Assembly (NCBI GenBank): GCA_964387885.1
Contig: CAYLYZ010000019.1
Coordinates: forward strand, 1-64,000
Origin: JABGPL01 sp964387885
Lineage (GTDB): Bacteria; Electryoneota; AABM5-125-24; Hatepunaeales; Hatepunaeaceae
Reading direction: 5' to 3'
Length of the DNA stretch: 64,000 bases
Shown: piece after piece, positions 1-8,308 of the stretch
How the letters are laid out: every line of letters begins with the position of its first letter
How positions within the stretch are numbered: the first letter of the stretch is position 1
The notes under the pieces: generated by a model
Told to the model about the DNA's origin: nothing
Databases searched by the model: none
Seen by the model: the letters and a program-made list of their open reading frames with translations, nothing else
Program-made: the position numbers and the translations under genes

Positions 1-150
1 TTAATCACTTAAATAAGTAACGCGTTTTCAAAGAGCTATTCTTGGACAGACTGTTCCTGTTTGACAATCCGCTGATAGGCGGATTCAAAACAGCCTGTTG
101 CTGCAGATTTCACGCTGGTGCAGGATTAAAGTACAATTTAGGAAAAGATT
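1..150. other. Upstream region of the first lipoprotein gene, made of repeat remnants
   Basis: No gene is visible here. Positions 38-50 (ATTCTTGGACAG) match the right-hand terminus of the inverted-repeat elements described at 2382-2524 and 5851-6030. Positions 46-105 are a copy of the hairpin repeat also seen at 2281, 2519 and 5768. The layout (element end, then hairpin repeat, then lipoprotein gene) is the same as that upstream of the second lipoprotein gene at 2634, so the gene and its leader were probably duplicated together. A Shine-Dalgarno-like AGGAAAAG lies just before the ATG at 151. Confidence 0.6.
46..105 (+). repeat. Hairpin repeat H1, copy 1
   Basis: Imperfect copy of an intergenic repeat with consensus CTGTTC.ACTATCCGTYGACAG then ACGGATTC.ATACAG. 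The core stem here is ATCCGC/GCGGAT (67-72 with 79-84). Three other copies lie within the first 6 kb, all flanking the tandem lipoprotein genes. Confidence 0.6.
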
Positions 151-2274
151 ATGTTTAGAACAGCATTTTTAATAATGCTTATAAGTCTGATTTGTTTAAC
201 CGGATGCGAAGATGATAAAAGAATTGTCAGACCCGAACTCACAGGTCCGCTCACAATTTCCACTGACAAGTATTACATCTTTGCAGATTACGGATTAGGT
301 TCTTACGCAACTATAACGGCAGTTCTCACGGATAGCCTTGATGAGCCAATGTCGGGAAAAGAGATATACTTCGAAAAATCCTTTTCTAATTGCTCAATTG
401 AACATCATGTGATGACAGATTCGCAGGGTAGGGCTGTCACAATTTTGGACGATCGGGGACATCGATCAGAAGACCTTTATGGCAATCCTGCTGAGGTTAT
501 AGTAACCGCTCATTATCGACCACTGGAATTGAGCACTTCAGTCGGGATTATGATCATTGATTTGCCTCCAATCACCAGCGTAGACCTCGTTGTAAATCCT
601 AATCAAATGTCCACCAATGACGATTCAGCTCTTGTAAGTGCAACTATTAACACCTCAAATAATGCCACTTTCCCTGATGGTATGTTTATTAGATTTTGGG
701 CAATCTATGGTCATTTTACCGAAGCTGAAAAAATGATAATGGGTAATACCAGCCTCGTTAAAACATATTACTCATCAAGTAGAATCGGGAGAACTGACAC
801 AATTCGAGCTTCGATTTATTCATCTCTGGGATTAATCCAAAGCGATCCCGTTGCAATAACTATAACTTCAGAACCTCCGGATCAAATCGAACTCAGGACA
901 AATCCTTCCTATACTTCTGTTAACTCGAATGAAGAGGTAAAAATAACAGCAGACGTTTTGGATGATAGGGGAAATCCGGTAGCAGCAGATACACTGGTGA
1001 TTTTCACCTGTTCAACAGGCGAGGTCGAGCGCATTGCCCGAACAGATTTCCGGGGTCGGGCAACTGTCAACTATTTACCGGGAATAACTGCAGGATATGC
1101 AATCATTACAGCTACTGTACAGGGTCCAATTGATAATATTCAGGAGTCTTGCTCTCTGCGGGTCAGTTCAGGACCGCCGCACAGCATCACTCTCGAATCT
1201 GATCCGGATCGAATTCCAACGAGCAGCAATGTGGAGGTAAATTCTTCAACCCTGAGTGCAGCCCTGCGAGATTCCTATGGCAATCTCGTAACCAGATCTA
1301 CCCCGGTCTATTTCGGTTTGATGGACGCTCCTCCACCGCCAACTGGACCAAAATATAAGGATAATTACGATCCTGAATTCAGAACATTGTCCCGCAGTGG
1401 TATCGCAACAGCCGAGCTCATTTCCGGGTCAGCCCTATTGAGTGTCAGACATTATGCCTATACATTCCGGGATGAAGACCATCGGGATACGATCCGCGCA
1501 TTTGACACTGTGGAGATCTTCAGATCTATGTCCCGTGTTGGGATTAACATCAATGAGAACGGCTATGATGTCGGCAGTGGTTACTGGGAGTTAGATGTCG
1601 CCTGCTTCGCAACCGACCACGAAGGGAATCCCGCTCCGGATGGAACGCCCATTAATTTGATATACGAACGAGAACCGCACATAGAATATGACCTGATTCT
1701 CAATCCTGCTTTAGTTGGAAACGAGAACCGCAATGGTGAAACACTGCCGGGTACAGCATTTACGACCCTTACATATCACAGTCTGGATTCATATAAGAAT
1801 ATCTGGCTGGTTATAATACAGGGAGAACTCAACGATGGTCTCGAGGCGAGAATTCTATTCAAGCTACCGCTTCAACAGGGGGAGCTTTCTTTAACAGCCG
1901 AACCGGTAGAGTGGTTTTTCAATGATCCGGAGACACCAAGCAATATCCGGATTCAGGCTGTATTGACAGATGGGCAGGACTATCACATTAATGGTGTGCC
2001 CGTATTGTTCAGTTCAAATCGTCCGTTTTTCTACTGGAAGGATAATACAAATTCCTATGTCCCGTTTTTCCCTGACCCGGCAGTTTGGGATACGGGTCTT
2101 TCGGACGGTGTCAACTGTATCGAGGACGGAACAGCGACAATTTACCTGCGAGCGGATGAACAGGAAATATTTGAAGAAATACTCGAAAACAGAAACAATG
2201 TAGTAATAAATGCAATACTGGAGGACGATGTAACAGTGACCGCTCAGCCGGTTGAAGTGTTATTCCGGAGATGA
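151..2274 (+). CDS. Lipoprotein with invasin-type (Big_1-like) Ig domains
   Basis: Predicted surface lipoprotein of 707 residues. A type II signal peptide ends in the lipobox L-T-G-C with Cys19 as the lipid site, followed by Glu-Asp-Asp. The rest is beta-rich and made of repeats of the bacterial Ig-like group 1 (invasin/intimin) type. They can be recognised by recurring 'A.V.D..GNPV....V.F..S.G......T...G.A......G...I.ATV' patterns, clearest at about residues 255-330 and 345-400. Such domains usually act as rigid stalks for adhesion or surface structure; no catalytic motif is seen. The start is supported by AGGAAAAG eight bases upstream. The C-terminal 300 residues are clearly homologous to the end of the next gene (for example the GYW.LDV and GTAT.YLRA segments), so the two are tandem paralogues; this one is shorter at the N-terminal side. 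No T9SS tail or membrane anchor other than the lipid is present. The ligand is unknown. Confidence 0.8.
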   Translation: MFRTAFLIMLISLICLTGCEDDKRIVRPELTGPLTISTDKYYIFADYGLGSYATITAVLTDSLDEPMSGKEIYFEKSFSNCSIEHHVMTDSQGRAVTILDDRGHRSEDLYGNPAEVIVTAHYRPLELSTSVGIMIIDLPPITSVDLVVNPNQMSTNDDSALVSATINTSNNATFPDGMFIRFWAIYGHFTEAEKMIMGNTSLVKTYYSSSRIGRTDTIRASIYSSLGLIQSDPVAITITSEPPDQIELRTNPSYTSVNSNEEVKITADVLDDRGNPVAADTLVIFTCSTGEVERIARTDFRGRATVNYLPGITAGYAIITATVQGPIDNIQESCSLRVSSGPPHSITLESDPDRIPTSSNVEVNSSTLSAALRDSYGNLVTRSTPVYFGLMDAPPPPTGPKYKDNYDPEFRTLSRSGIATAELISGSALLSVRHYAYTFRDEDHRDTIRAFDTVEIFRSMSRVGININENGYDVGSGYWELDVACFATDHEGNPAPDGTPINLIYEREPHIEYDLILNPALVGNENRNGETLPGTAFTTLTYHSLDSYKNIWLVIIQGELNDGLEARILFKLPLQQGELSLTAEPVEWFFNDPETPSNIRIQAVLTDGQDYHINGVPVLFSSNRPFFYWKDNTNSYVPFFPDPAVWDTGLSDGVNCIEDGTATIYLRADEQEIFEEILENRNNVVINAILEDDVTVTAQPVEVLFRR

Positions 2275-2280
2275 GTAAAG

Positions 2281-2335
2281 TAGGTCGAACATCCTGTTCG
2301 ACTATCCGTCGACAGACGGATTCAATACAGCTTGT
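2281..2335 (+). repeat. Hairpin repeat H1, copy 2
   Basis: Two adjacent perfect stems: GTCGAAC/GTTCGAC (2284-2290 with 2296-2302) and ATCCGTC/GACGGAT (2304-2310 with 2315-2321). It begins seven bases after the preceding stop codon, so it may also serve as a transcript end for the first lipoprotein, though no T-run follows. Confidence 0.7.
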
Positions 2336-2381
2336 AACTGGTGAAGTCACTCTAACGCCTGAATGGACAGGTAGGAATAGA

Positions 2382-2524
2382 CTGTCCAAGAATGAGAACT
2401 CTATCAATCTCTCCTCATTCCCAACTTGATTGGGAATCCAGTATGATTGATAATTCTGGATTCCCGTTTTCACGGGAATGAGGAGCTGGAATGTAATTCT
2501 TGCAAAAATCGTATTATTGGACAG
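2382..2524 (+). repeat. Terminal-inverted-repeat (MITE-like) element, copy A, 143 bp
   Basis: Bounded by CTGTCCAAGAAT on the left and ATTATTGGACAG on the right, an imperfect terminal inverted repeat. Inside are two palindromes of dRS3 type: ATTCCC-N9-GGGAAT (about 2418-2438) and ATTCCCGT-TTTC-ACGGGAAT (2460-2479). ATTCCC-N8-GGGAAT is the definition of the Neisseria dRS3 repeat. This copy lacks the 34-bp internal segment carried by copies B, C and D. It encodes nothing. Confidence 0.75.
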
Positions 2525-2580
2525 CCTGTTCCTGTTCAACTATCCGTTGACAGACGGATTCTATACAGGTTGTTGAAACA
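2519..2580 (+). repeat. Hairpin repeat H1, copy 3
   Basis: Stem ATCCGT/ACGGAT (2542-2547 with 2554-2559) followed by TTCTATACAG. It overlaps the right end of element A, as copy 1 overlaps an element end at 38-50, so the two repeat types occur as a joined unit upstream of both lipoprotein genes. Confidence 0.65.
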
Positions 2581-2633
2581 TGTTTCACCCTTTGTCAGCT
2601 TGATTGAAAATAATGATAGATGGAGAGAGCATC

Positions 2634-5600
2634 ATGAAAAAGATAATTTTATTTGCTTTAGTTTGTTGTACCGTTTTCTTATTGGGTTGTAAAGACGATG
2701 ACAATCCGGTAAAGGAGAAACGTAGATGGGACGAATGGCCTACTTGTATTGAAGTTAGAGTATCAACAAATGAACTGACGGCACCGACAGGTGTGGTGCG
2801 AGAAGTTGAAGTTACCGCAATTGCTTGTAATGCCGCTGGCGTTGGCGTACCTGATGCAGAGTTGACCCTGAGCGTTATAGACGGCATCGGTGAGATAATC
2901 CCACAAACGGGTGTCACAGATGAAATCGGGCGTGTGTTTGCATATTACTCAACAATTATTCCCACCGGAAGGTCCACAGTAAAACTGAGTGCTACTATTG
3001 GGCAAGTCTACGGTGAAAAACAATTAACCATCAATGGTGTTAATCCACCTGCGAGCATTGGACTAATTCCGGAGACTTCTGAGCTGACTGTATCGAGAAA
3101 CACTAACGGATCAATCAACCTCGTTGCTGTAGTCACAGACAGTTCAGGAGCCGGAGTTCAAGGAGCCAGAGTTAAATTTCAGATATCCGAGTTCCATGAA
3201 GAAACACCCGTCTTCGGATCAATTTCAGGAAGCAATATCACCGATGAAAATGGACGTGCTGAAGCAGTATTCAGGTCAGATCTGGGTTCGGGGACGGTTA
3301 AAGTAATTGTATTTGTCGACGAGACCGGTTATGAGAATATGTTTGCTCAGGTTCCATTAACTGTCCGGATTATTCCTGAAGAACCACATGCTTATGATAT
3401 TCGTATTTTTCCTCAAAGAATTCTCCCGATCCATCCTGATTCACTCACCACCACAAATATCGCCATTTTTGCGCGTGACAAAAATAATGTAGGCATCCCA
3501 AATCTCCGTTTCAGAATGATTTGTGATATCGGAGCTCTCACCGGGTCATTTCTAACCGATGACTCAGGAGTTTTGAGCGTGCAGCATTCAGTGAGACCAT
3601 CTACTGATGTTGGACATGACGGAAATTTCACGGTGACTATACTTGCTGAATTACCTGGATTTGACTGGTCAGAGACTATTGAGCTCCCATTTAAGGTTGA
3701 AAAGACAAATGGAAGTTTAACATTAATATCTGATTGTGATTTCATCTGGGCGGATGGTGCAGGAGGAGAATATGCAACTCTGACTGCTATCCTGAAAGAT
3801 AATGATGGTCAGGTAATATCTGGAAAAGAAATTGTGTTTTCAACCTCTTTCCAGAATTGTGTCGTACAATCACCTGTTACAACCGATTCCATGGGAATTG
3901 CAAGGGCTGTATTTGACGATAATGGCGAACCGTCCGTTAATGAGAGAGGCATGCCGATTCCGGTTGTTATAACAGCAAGATACCCGGAAATGGGTATTGA
4001 AGAATCGGTGGAGATTAGTATTCGCGAAATAATTCGAGTTGCAAGGATTGATGTTAACGCAAGCAGGAGGCAACTTACTGCCAATGGGACGGATTCTATG
4101 GAAGTTCGAGTCACCTGTTATATGAACAATGGCTCTCCTGCTCCAAGTGATACCGAAATACATTTTTATGCAAAGTATGGACGCTGGCTTTACGATGTTG
4201 CTACTGCCGGAGCAAGTAGCAATGTTTACTTTGCACCGGACTTTTCCCGCATTGACAGTTGTTATATTTATGTAATTAATCCCACTGATACAGTATACTA
4301 CTATTTGTTAATTGATATTCTGAGCGGACCTCCCGAAGAAATCGACGTTACCGCAGAACCGGATCAAATTCCAGCAGGTTCTAATACTTTAGTTACTGTT
4401 AACGCCAGAGTAACTGATTCATATGGAAATCCAGTCCGACAGGGAACCTATGTTTCATTCTCAAGTTCGCAGGGAGGAAATGATCAATCAGCAAATACTG
4501 ACTTGAATGGTATTTCAACTGCACAGTTTTCAGTTTATGGATCGTTAAATAGCGCTTTTATCACTGCCACTGTCGACGGACCAGAAGGTCCAATTGATGA
4601 TACTGTTGAAATTGAGACAATCGGGGGCACTCCTAGCCGAATCGGTCTAGAACTCGATCCAGATGTTATCTCAATTGCAGGCGTAGGAGGCAACAGCATC
4701 TCAACTGTTAGAACATCTCTCTTTGACCAAAATGATGATCCTGTTCTGTACCCTACTCCGGTAATATTAGAAATTGCTGGTGGCATGGGTCACCCGCAAG
4801 GACCTGCCTTTTTCTATGAGAACCGTTATTCTCAGGCAGTTGAGGTTACTTCAGTAAATGGGATTGCTGAATCAATCCTGCATGCAGGGACAATTATGCA
4901 GGATGTAGAAATACGTGCCTTTACATTTGCAGATGATGAACGACAGGACACATTGAGGGCTTTAAGTCAAACGTTAAGGATTTCAGGACTTCCCCATTTT
5001 ATCGATGTGTATATAGATGGAACCGGTTCAGAGGTTGGCAATGGGTATTGGTCACTCGACGTCTCGATTGATGTCTCAGATATAAATCAACGTCCATTCG
5101 ATGGGGAACTCCCGGTTACATTTGTTTTTGTTCCCGACATTGCGACAATGGAATCAGTAACAACCGGAAATCCGGACTGGGAAGGGAATTGCAGACCAGG
5201 AAGAGCAAATGCAACACTTGTATACCATGGTAGCGAGAGTTTAGCACATTTTGAATTAACCACCTCAATAAGAACACCACTGGGAGAAGTAAACAACACG
5301 ACCGAGCATACACTCCCTCTGCAGAAAGGAGAACTCGAGCTCAACATTGATCCTGCAAACTGGATGTTCCGTGAGGGTCAGGAAATCGCCGATATCAGGG
5401 TTTGGGCTGTCCTGAATGATGGACAGGGTGTTCCGATAAATAACGTTCCCATTCTCTTCACCTCAACACGGGCACGATTCTGGTGGATGGATCTCAGTAC
5501 CGGTCGCTACATTATGTTTTTCCCTGGGGTATCACGAAAGCTCACAGGGATTGTTGACCGTCAGAACAATGAAGAATCGGGAACGGCAACTGTATATTTG

Positions 5601-5735
5601 CGTGCGATGGAACCGGATATTTTCCTGGACAGGTTCGGTCCGGATGTACAGGTGTTTATCAATGCAACCGTTGAAGGTCATGATGATATCTCAGTTGAGC
5701 CCGGAATAATATGGTTCACGAGACCAAATAATTAG
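2634..5735 (+). CDS. Large lipoprotein with multiple invasin-type (Big_1-like) Ig domains
   Basis: Predicted surface lipoprotein of 1,033 residues. The ATG at 2634 is chosen over one ten codons upstream because it follows GGAGAGAG directly and begins a clean lipoprotein signal (MKKIILF..., lipobox L-L-G-C, Cys19). The remainder contains about seven beta-sandwich repeats of bacterial Ig-like group 1 type. Each has a strand with A.V.D..G..V....V.F followed by a turn with TD..G.A, seen near residues 45-130, 145-245, 260-360, 370-480 and 590-680. The last 350 residues match the preceding gene's C-terminal part, so this is its longer tandem paralogue. The family is adhesive or structural; no enzymatic motif, beta-barrel or T9SS tail is visible, so anchoring should be by the lipid alone. 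The gene is bracketed by repeat elements on both sides. Confidence 0.8.
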   Translation: MKKIILFALVCCTVFLLGCKDDDNPVKEKRRWDEWPTCIEVRVSTNELTAPTGVVREVEVTAIACNAAGVGVPDAELTLSVIDGIGEIIPQTGVTDEIGRVFAYYSTIIPTGRSTVKLSATIGQVYGEKQLTINGVNPPASIGLIPETSELTVSRNTNGSINLVAVVTDSSGAGVQGARVKFQISEFHEETPVFGSISGSNITDENGRAEAVFRSDLGSGTVKVIVFVDETGYENMFAQVPLTVRIIPEEPHAYDIRIFPQRILPIHPDSLTTTNIAIFARDKNNVGIPNLRFRMICDIGALTGSFLTDDSGVLSVQHSVRPSTDVGHDGNFTVTILAELPGFDWSETIELPFKVEKTNGSLTLISDCDFIWADGAGGEYATLTAILKDNDGQVISGKEIVFSTSFQNCVVQSPVTTDSMGIARAVFDDNGEPSVNERGMPIPVVITARYPEMGIEESVEISIREIIRVARIDVNASRRQLTANGTDSMEVRVTCYMNNGSPAPSDTEIHFYAKYGRWLYDVATAGASSNVYFAPDFSRIDSCYIYVINPTDTVYYYLLIDILSGPPEEIDVTAEPDQIPAGSNTLVTVNARVTDSYGNPVRQGTYVSFSSSQGGNDQSANTDLNGISTAQFSVYGSLNSAFITATVDGPEGPIDDTVEIETIGGTPSRIGLELDPDVISIAGVGGNSISTVRTSLFDQNDDPVLYPTPVILEIAGGMGHPQGPAFFYENRYSQAVEVTSVNGIAESILHAGTIMQDVEIRAFTFADDERQDTLRALSQTLRISGLPHFIDVYIDGTGSEVGNGYWSLDVSIDVSDINQRPFDGELPVTFVFVPDIATMESVTTGNPDWEGNCRPGRANATLVYHGSESLAHFELTTSIRTPLGEVNNTTEHTLPLQKGELELNIDPANWMFREGQEIADIRVWAVLNDGQGVPINNVPILFTSTRARFWWMDLSTGRYIMFFPGVSRKLTGIVDRQNNEESGTATVYLRAMEPDIFLDRFGPDVQVFINATVEGHDDISVEPGIIWFTRPNN

Positions 5736-5767
5736 GAAATGATTTAAGCGCGAAGGGCTATTAAAAA

Positions 5768-5832
5768 GTAGGTCGGCCATTCCTGTCCGACCACCCGTCG
5801 ACAGACGGATTCTATACTGTTCGCTGCAACAT
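5768..5832 (+). repeat. Hairpin repeat H1, copy 4
   Basis: GGTCGG...CCGACC stem followed by CCGTC-GACA-GACGG (5795-5808) and TTCTATACTG. It starts about 33 bases after the stop of the second lipoprotein gene, the same relative place as copy 2 after the first. Confidence 0.65.
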
Positions 5833-5850
5833 GTTTCACGCTTACCAGTG

Positions 5851-6030
5851 TGTTCGAGAATGCAAAAAATCATCGATTTTCCTCATTCCCAACTTGATTT
5901 GGCTATCGGCTTGCCGCTGTGAACGAAGTGAATCAGAATCCAGTAAGTAGTTGATAAATATGGATTCCCGCTTTCGCGGGAATGAGGAGGAAGAATAAAA
6001 TTCTAGCTCTAAAAAAACATTCTCGGACAG
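5851..6030 (+). repeat. Terminal-inverted-repeat (MITE-like) element, copy B, 180 bp
   Basis: The left end is degenerate (TGTTCGAGAATG); the right end is ATTCTCGGACAG. It carries the dRS3-type palindrome ATTCCCGC-TTTC-GCGGGAAT at 5964-5983 and the longer left arm with the insert reading GGCTTGCCGCTGTGAACGAA (about 5908-5927). Orientation is the same as copies A and C. Confidence 0.75.
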
Positions 6031-6137
6031 ACTGTAACGTGTGAAAAACAAGCAGGATGCTTGTTCTACCGGCAGAATAAACTTTGAGCCTTAGTGCCTT
6101 CGTGGTAAAAGAAAAAAGATTTAAAGGAAAAGAAAAC

Positions 6138-8252
6138 ATGAAATTCATAATGAAAACACATTCGATTTTATTCGCTTTTACAATGCTGGTATTCATTGGT
6201 AAACTAACTGCAGAGCCGATGACATACTACACTATACTCAACAATCATGAAGAAACTCGATTAGGAGAGTATCTTTATTATGGCATAGAAGATACAATAT
6301 TCGGCTTTATCAGAACCAATGACTTCCTCCCGGTTGGTGGTAATGCCGTTTATGGTAGACTAATTACATCTCAAGAACTTATGTTTGAAGGTAATGAATT
6401 CGAGTTGGAGAATGTAATCGAACACGCTCCCCCCTTCCCCTTCCCGGAACGGCTTGATTATTTGAGAGCTCATGCTGCTCCACATGTGCCTTCCCAAAAC
6501 AATCGGATGATGACCTGGATAAAATTCAGAGGTGAACAAGGGATAGATATCTACCAGTATCCCTCTGGTACTCCCCGAAATGACAGCGTTTATGCACACT
6601 TAGCTGTTCCCAGTTGGCAAACTATTTTTGTCGATGGTGACGTTGAAGTGGAAGGTTATGCAGCCGGTCAAGTTACTGTTTATTCTTCAGGAAATATGTA
6701 CCTGATTGATAATATCCAATATCTTCACTCAGATCGTCGCAACGGTTGGTTTGAACATGAGGGATTTCCGCACATACTTGGATTAGTATCAGACAGGAAT
6801 ATTATAATAAAGGACAATTCCCGAAATGGGAAAGAAAATGGTTGGTTTGAAGGAGGTGGATGGGGTGGCAGGCACTCTATTAATATTAACGGTTCATTAA
6901 TTGCCCTGGGAGGAAGTTTTACCTTTGAACATCAGAACGATGATCACGACCTTTACCAGGGCCCCGAACCGGACGAACGTGGTTTCGTCAATCTGAAAGG
7001 TTCTGTTGCCCAATTCAGACGGGGATATCTGCACCGGGATAATCATGGTGGTACAGGATACAGGATGAAGTACAATATGGACGTAAGGTTGCTGAGATAC
7101 GGACCACCGGGATTCAGACCGGGAGAGTACCCGGACATATCAGGACGACATGATAGATTGCTCTTGATTGATGGAACATACACTTTTACCAATGTATCGG
7201 TAAACAAGCTCATCGTCCCTGCCGGCGTGGAAATTCTGCTGGATGGTGCTAACGCACTAACCGTTCACGACTCATTAATTGTTCTAGGGACGGAGGACGA
7301 ACCGGTTACAATTAGAACACGAATCCCAAATTCCAGATCGAGATTTCACATTGACCGGGGAAATCGAGCATATGTCAGCATGAAACACACAAACTTCTCC
7401 GATGAAATCGAGGTCGATTTTGAATTTGACAGTCTGAAAGTAAAACATTGCCAATTTGATGGACCTGTATCCCTTGAAGGTAATATCAGTGTTGATAGCA
7501 GTTATTTCAGCGATCAGGTTGAATTAACCAGTTGGGAAAGCATGAGGGTCAGTCGATCAGTTTTCGAAGGTGAGATAGACATTGGCGGAGATGTTCGTGA
7601 TGGTGAACTGATAAACAACACAATAGTCAACTCTCACTTCAGCGGAATCATCTTGCGAAGATTTTCAAACTTGCGGATAATAAACAACCTGATTGCCCAC
7701 AATCGGTATGGAATAAACAACCAGCATCACGAACAGCCGGAATTGGCTTTTAACTGTGTCTATGATAATACCCGTGGTGACTGGGTGGATTGCAATCCCG
7801 GAGAAGGTTCAATTTCAGAGGATCCCCTGATGTTTGATTATGAGGAATGCGATTACACATTGACCGCTGAATCATCCTGTATAGATGCAGGTGATCCCTC
7901 TTCCCCACTCGATCCGGACGATACCCGCGCAGATATCGGAGCATTCTACTTTGATCATGAACCATGGTCGATTGAGGTTAATCCTGTTCCCGACGATTTT
8001 CTTGTCTCAACATTTCCAAATCCTTTCAATAGGAGTGTAAAAGTCTCGATCTCAAATTCCATTGTACAAATTGCAGATTGGTCAATAGTTAATATCCAGG
8101 GGCAGTTAATTTCTCAGGGTAAATGGAGTTTAAAGCAAGGAAAAAATGAGTTCACGCTGAACAATCACAACATTGATATTCCAGGTGTCTACTTTTTGCA
8201 GCTTGATTTGAATAGAGACACTAAACAACATAAATTATTATATATTCCCTGA
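6138..8252 (+). CDS. T9SS-type secreted beta-helix protein, paralogue 1
   Basis: Secreted protein of 704 residues. The ATG at 6138 follows AAAGGAAAAG; the longer frame from 6084 only adds translated repeat sequence. A Sec signal peptide (about residues 1-25) is followed by a polymer-like beta region, with SINING and DNHGGTGY segments near residues 250-315. A parallel beta-helix region comes next (about 370-590), ending in the 'SCIDAGDPSSPLDPD..RADIGAF' cap typical of choice-of-anchor/pectate-lyase-fold secreted proteins. The C-terminal 85 residues are a type-A sorting domain with FPNPFN and GVYFLQL; unusually it ends in Ile-Pro instead of a basic residue. No catalytic residues can be assigned; a role in surface structure or polysaccharide binding is only a guess. 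The next gene is a close tandem copy. Confidence 0.8.
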   Translation: MKFIMKTHSILFAFTMLVFIGKLTAEPMTYYTILNNHEETRLGEYLYYGIEDTIFGFIRTNDFLPVGGNAVYGRLITSQELMFEGNEFELENVIEHAPPFPFPERLDYLRAHAAPHVPSQNNRMMTWIKFRGEQGIDIYQYPSGTPRNDSVYAHLAVPSWQTIFVDGDVEVEGYAAGQVTVYSSGNMYLIDNIQYLHSDRRNGWFEHEGFPHILGLVSDRNIIIKDNSRNGKENGWFEGGGWGGRHSININGSLIALGGSFTFEHQNDDHDLYQGPEPDERGFVNLKGSVAQFRRGYLHRDNHGGTGYRMKYNMDVRLLRYGPPGFRPGEYPDISGRHDRLLLIDGTYTFTNVSVNKLIVPAGVEILLDGANALTVHDSLIVLGTEDEPVTIRTRIPNSRSRFHIDRGNRAYVSMKHTNFSDEIEVDFEFDSLKVKHCQFDGPVSLEGNISVDSSYFSDQVELTSWESMRVSRSVFEGEIDIGGDVRDGELINNTIVNSHFSGIILRRFSNLRIINNLIAHNRYGINNQHHEQPELAFNCVYDNTRGDWVDCNPGEGSISEDPLMFDYEECDYTLTAESSCIDAGDPSSPLDPDDTRADIGAFYFDHEPWSIEVNPVPDDFLVSTFPNPFNRSVKVSISNSIVQIADWSIVNIQGQLISQGKWSLKQGKNEFTLNNHNIDIPGVYFLQLDLNRDTKQHKLLYIP

Positions 8253-8308
8253 CCACATTTGTGCCTCAGTGCTATAGTGATTCAGGCATTTTTCAAGGAA
8301 AAGATATC

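Larger units (their letters stand above)
2275..2633. other. Intergenic region between tandem lipoproteins, filled with repeats
   Basis: In order it holds hairpin repeat H1 (2281-2335), the terminal-inverted-repeat element copy A (2382-2524) and a second H1 repeat (2519-2580), then GGAGAGAG as ribosome binding site for the gene at 2634. Translations of this stretch give peptides of the PVKTGIQ type, which are a known artefact of such repeats and not genes. Confidence 0.7.
5736..6137. other. Intergenic region with repeats
   Basis: Contains hairpin repeat H1 (5768-5832), inverted-repeat element copy B (5851-6030), a small perfect hairpin ACAAGCA-GGA-TGCTTGT (6048-6064) and a degenerate 'gccttagtgccttcgtggt' stretch (about 6087-6106), a phrase that recurs upstream of the next paralogue (8263-8273). 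Open frames across it (products with FPRKRES and PAKAGIH peptides) are repeat artefacts. Confidence 0.65.

Noticed and set aside
2281..6064. CRISPR array
   Set aside because: The repeats are few, irregularly spaced, of several types and with no unique spacers of constant length.
5842..6196. Open frames with FPRKRES and PAKAGIH peptides (also 2111-2539)
   Set aside because: These peptides are the well-known translation artefact of ATTCCC...GGGAAT palindromic repeats; the frames lie wholly over the repeat element and the next gene's start and have no ribosome binding site.
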